From contig QNBI01000174.1 of assembly GCA_003641675.1 (NCBI GenBank), positions 1-5,219 on the forward strand: a stretch of 5,219 bases of DNA. The letters run 5' to 3'. Every line of letters begins with the position of its first letter. The first letter of the stretch is position 1. The position numbers and the translations under genes were made by a program. Positions 4,447 to 5,219 of this stretch are shown here, piece by piece. This DNA comes from Spirochaetota bacterium. GTDB taxonomy: Bacteria; Spirochaetota; Spirochaetia; SZUA-6. The notes beneath the pieces were generated by a model that saw only the letters and a list, made by a program, of their open reading frames with translations, was not told where the DNA came from and made no database searches.

Positions 4447-5219
4447 ATGGTTAAAGTTGCGATTGTGGGTGTCGGATTTATGGGAAAAATGCATCTCGGA
4501 GTTTATACGGATAAACTGGAAAATGTAGAAGTCGCTGCGATCTGTGATATAAATAAAGACGCTTTAAATATAGAAAATTTGCAGGCAGGCGGAAATATTA
4601 AAACAGAGGGAACCAGCATAGATTTAAGCGGGGTTAAAAAGTATAATGATTATAAGGAGATGCTAAAAGACGGAGGTTTTGATTTTGTGGATATATGTCT
4701 GCCTACTTATCTCCATGCAGACGCGGCGATAGACGCTTTTAACGCCGGTTATCATGTTTTCTGTGAAAAACCGCTTGCAATTTCTGTAAAAGATGCGGAA
4801 AGAGTAACGGAAAAAGCTAAAGAAACAGGGAATCTATTCAGTGTAGGACAATGTTTACGGTACTGGCCGGCATATACGGAGGTGAAACGGCTAATTGACA
4901 GCGGGAAATTCGGCAGGGTTAAATATGCTGAATTTGCGCGTTTTTCTGTGACGCCCACATGGACGTGGAATAACTGGATTCTGGATGGGAAACGATCTGG
5001 GAATGCCGCTTTGGACCTTCATATACACGATTCAGATATGGTTCTCTTTCTTTTCGGAAAACCTAAGTCTGTAAAATCTAGCGGTGTGCAGGATAAAGAC
5101 GGCAGTTTTTCACATATTTCAACCTTGTATCGCTATGATGACAAAGTGGTAACTTCAACAGGCGGATGGATCTGTTCTGACAGCTTTGGTTTTAATATGA
5201 GGGCTCTATATATTCTGGA
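4447..5219 (+). CDS. Gfo/Idh/MocA-family NAD(P)-dependent oxidoreductase (3' end outside window)
   Basis: The frame is open from the ATG at 4447 to the window end, giving 257 residues without a stop; the family is usually about 320-400 residues, so the C-terminus is missing. The N-terminal Rossmann fold shows VAIVGVGFMGKMH (dinucleotide loop, residues 8-13). Asp34 after strand two (AAICDINKD) suggests a preference for NAD over NADP. DICLPTYLHAD (82-92) is the usual strand and loop before the helix leading to FCEKPLAIS (105-113), whose Lys108 is the conserved EKP lysine. ALDLHIHDSDM (188-198) supplies Asp190 and His194 at the positions of the catalytic pair. The protein begins the alpha/beta C-terminal substrate domain. 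It would oxidise or reduce a secondary hydroxyl of a sugar, sugar acid or inositol in the cytoplasm. The gene follows the isomerase by 16 bp with its own GAGGAG, so the two are very probably co-transcribed. Substrate is unknown. Confidence 0.9.
   Translation, partial: MVKVAIVGVGFMGKMHLGVYTDKLENVEVAAICDINKDALNIENLQAGGNIKTEGTSIDLSGVKKYNDYKEMLKDGGFDFVDICLPTYLHADAAIDAFNAGYHVFCEKPLAISVKDAERVTEKAKETGNLFSVGQCLRYWPAYTEVKRLIDSGKFGRVKYAEFARFSVTPTWTWNNWILDGKRSGNAALDLHIHDSDMVLFLFGKPKSVKSSGVQDKDGSFSHISTLYRYDDKVVTSTGGWICSDSFGFNMRALYIL

Noticed and set aside
4752..4958. A 68-codon minus-strand open frame
   Set aside because: It is antisense to the EKP-motif region of the Gfo/Idh/MocA oxidoreductase, which is open for 257 residues.

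Overview
The window looks like chromosomal DNA from a bacterium of moderate to low G+C, most likely a spirochaete of the Treponema type. That placement is tentative. It rests on the overall protein style, the spirochaete-like SpoIIE-type phosphatase with its long insert, and the presence of a divergent YchF/DUF933 NTPase paralogue. No rRNA or tRNA, mobile element or CRISPR array is visible. Two CDSs run off the window edges: the phosphatase on the left and a Gfo/Idh/MocA oxidoreductase on the right.

Left block (about 2-2337, + strand): the C-terminal part of a PP2C/SpoIIE-family serine/threonine phosphatase overlaps (ATGA) a MobA/MocA-like nucleotidyltransferase. A secreted or envelope protein of unknown function, with a GTG start, follows 45 bp later. 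The close packing suggests one transcript. The third gene converges on, and overlaps by 11 bp, a minus-strand gene (2327-3379) for a YchF-like NTPase with a divergent G domain and an intact C-terminal TGS/DUF933 region. An imperfect hairpin just before the overlap is the only terminator candidate.

Middle (3380-3584): a 205-bp intergenic region separates the YchF-like gene from the next, divergently oriented gene. It holds a near-consensus housekeeping promoter (TTTACA, 18 bp, TATAAT), followed by a perfect 12-bp tandem repeat of GAGGAACTATTG (five full copies plus ten bases of a sixth). The repeat contains a strong Shine-Dalgarno sequence in nearly every unit. Its last copy supplies the real ribosome binding site and runs into the ATG of the next gene. 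Nearly the whole predicted 5' leader is therefore an array of ribosome-binding sites. This is the most unusual element of the window.

Right block (3585-5219, + strand): a xylose-isomerase-like TIM-barrel sugar (phosphate) isomerase/epimerase is followed 16 bp later by an NAD(P)-dependent Gfo/Idh/MocA oxidoreductase, cut by the window end. This pairing is typical of operons that oxidise and rearrange sugars, sugar acids or inositols. The substrate cannot be read from the sequence. The repeat leader would set how much of the first enzyme is made.
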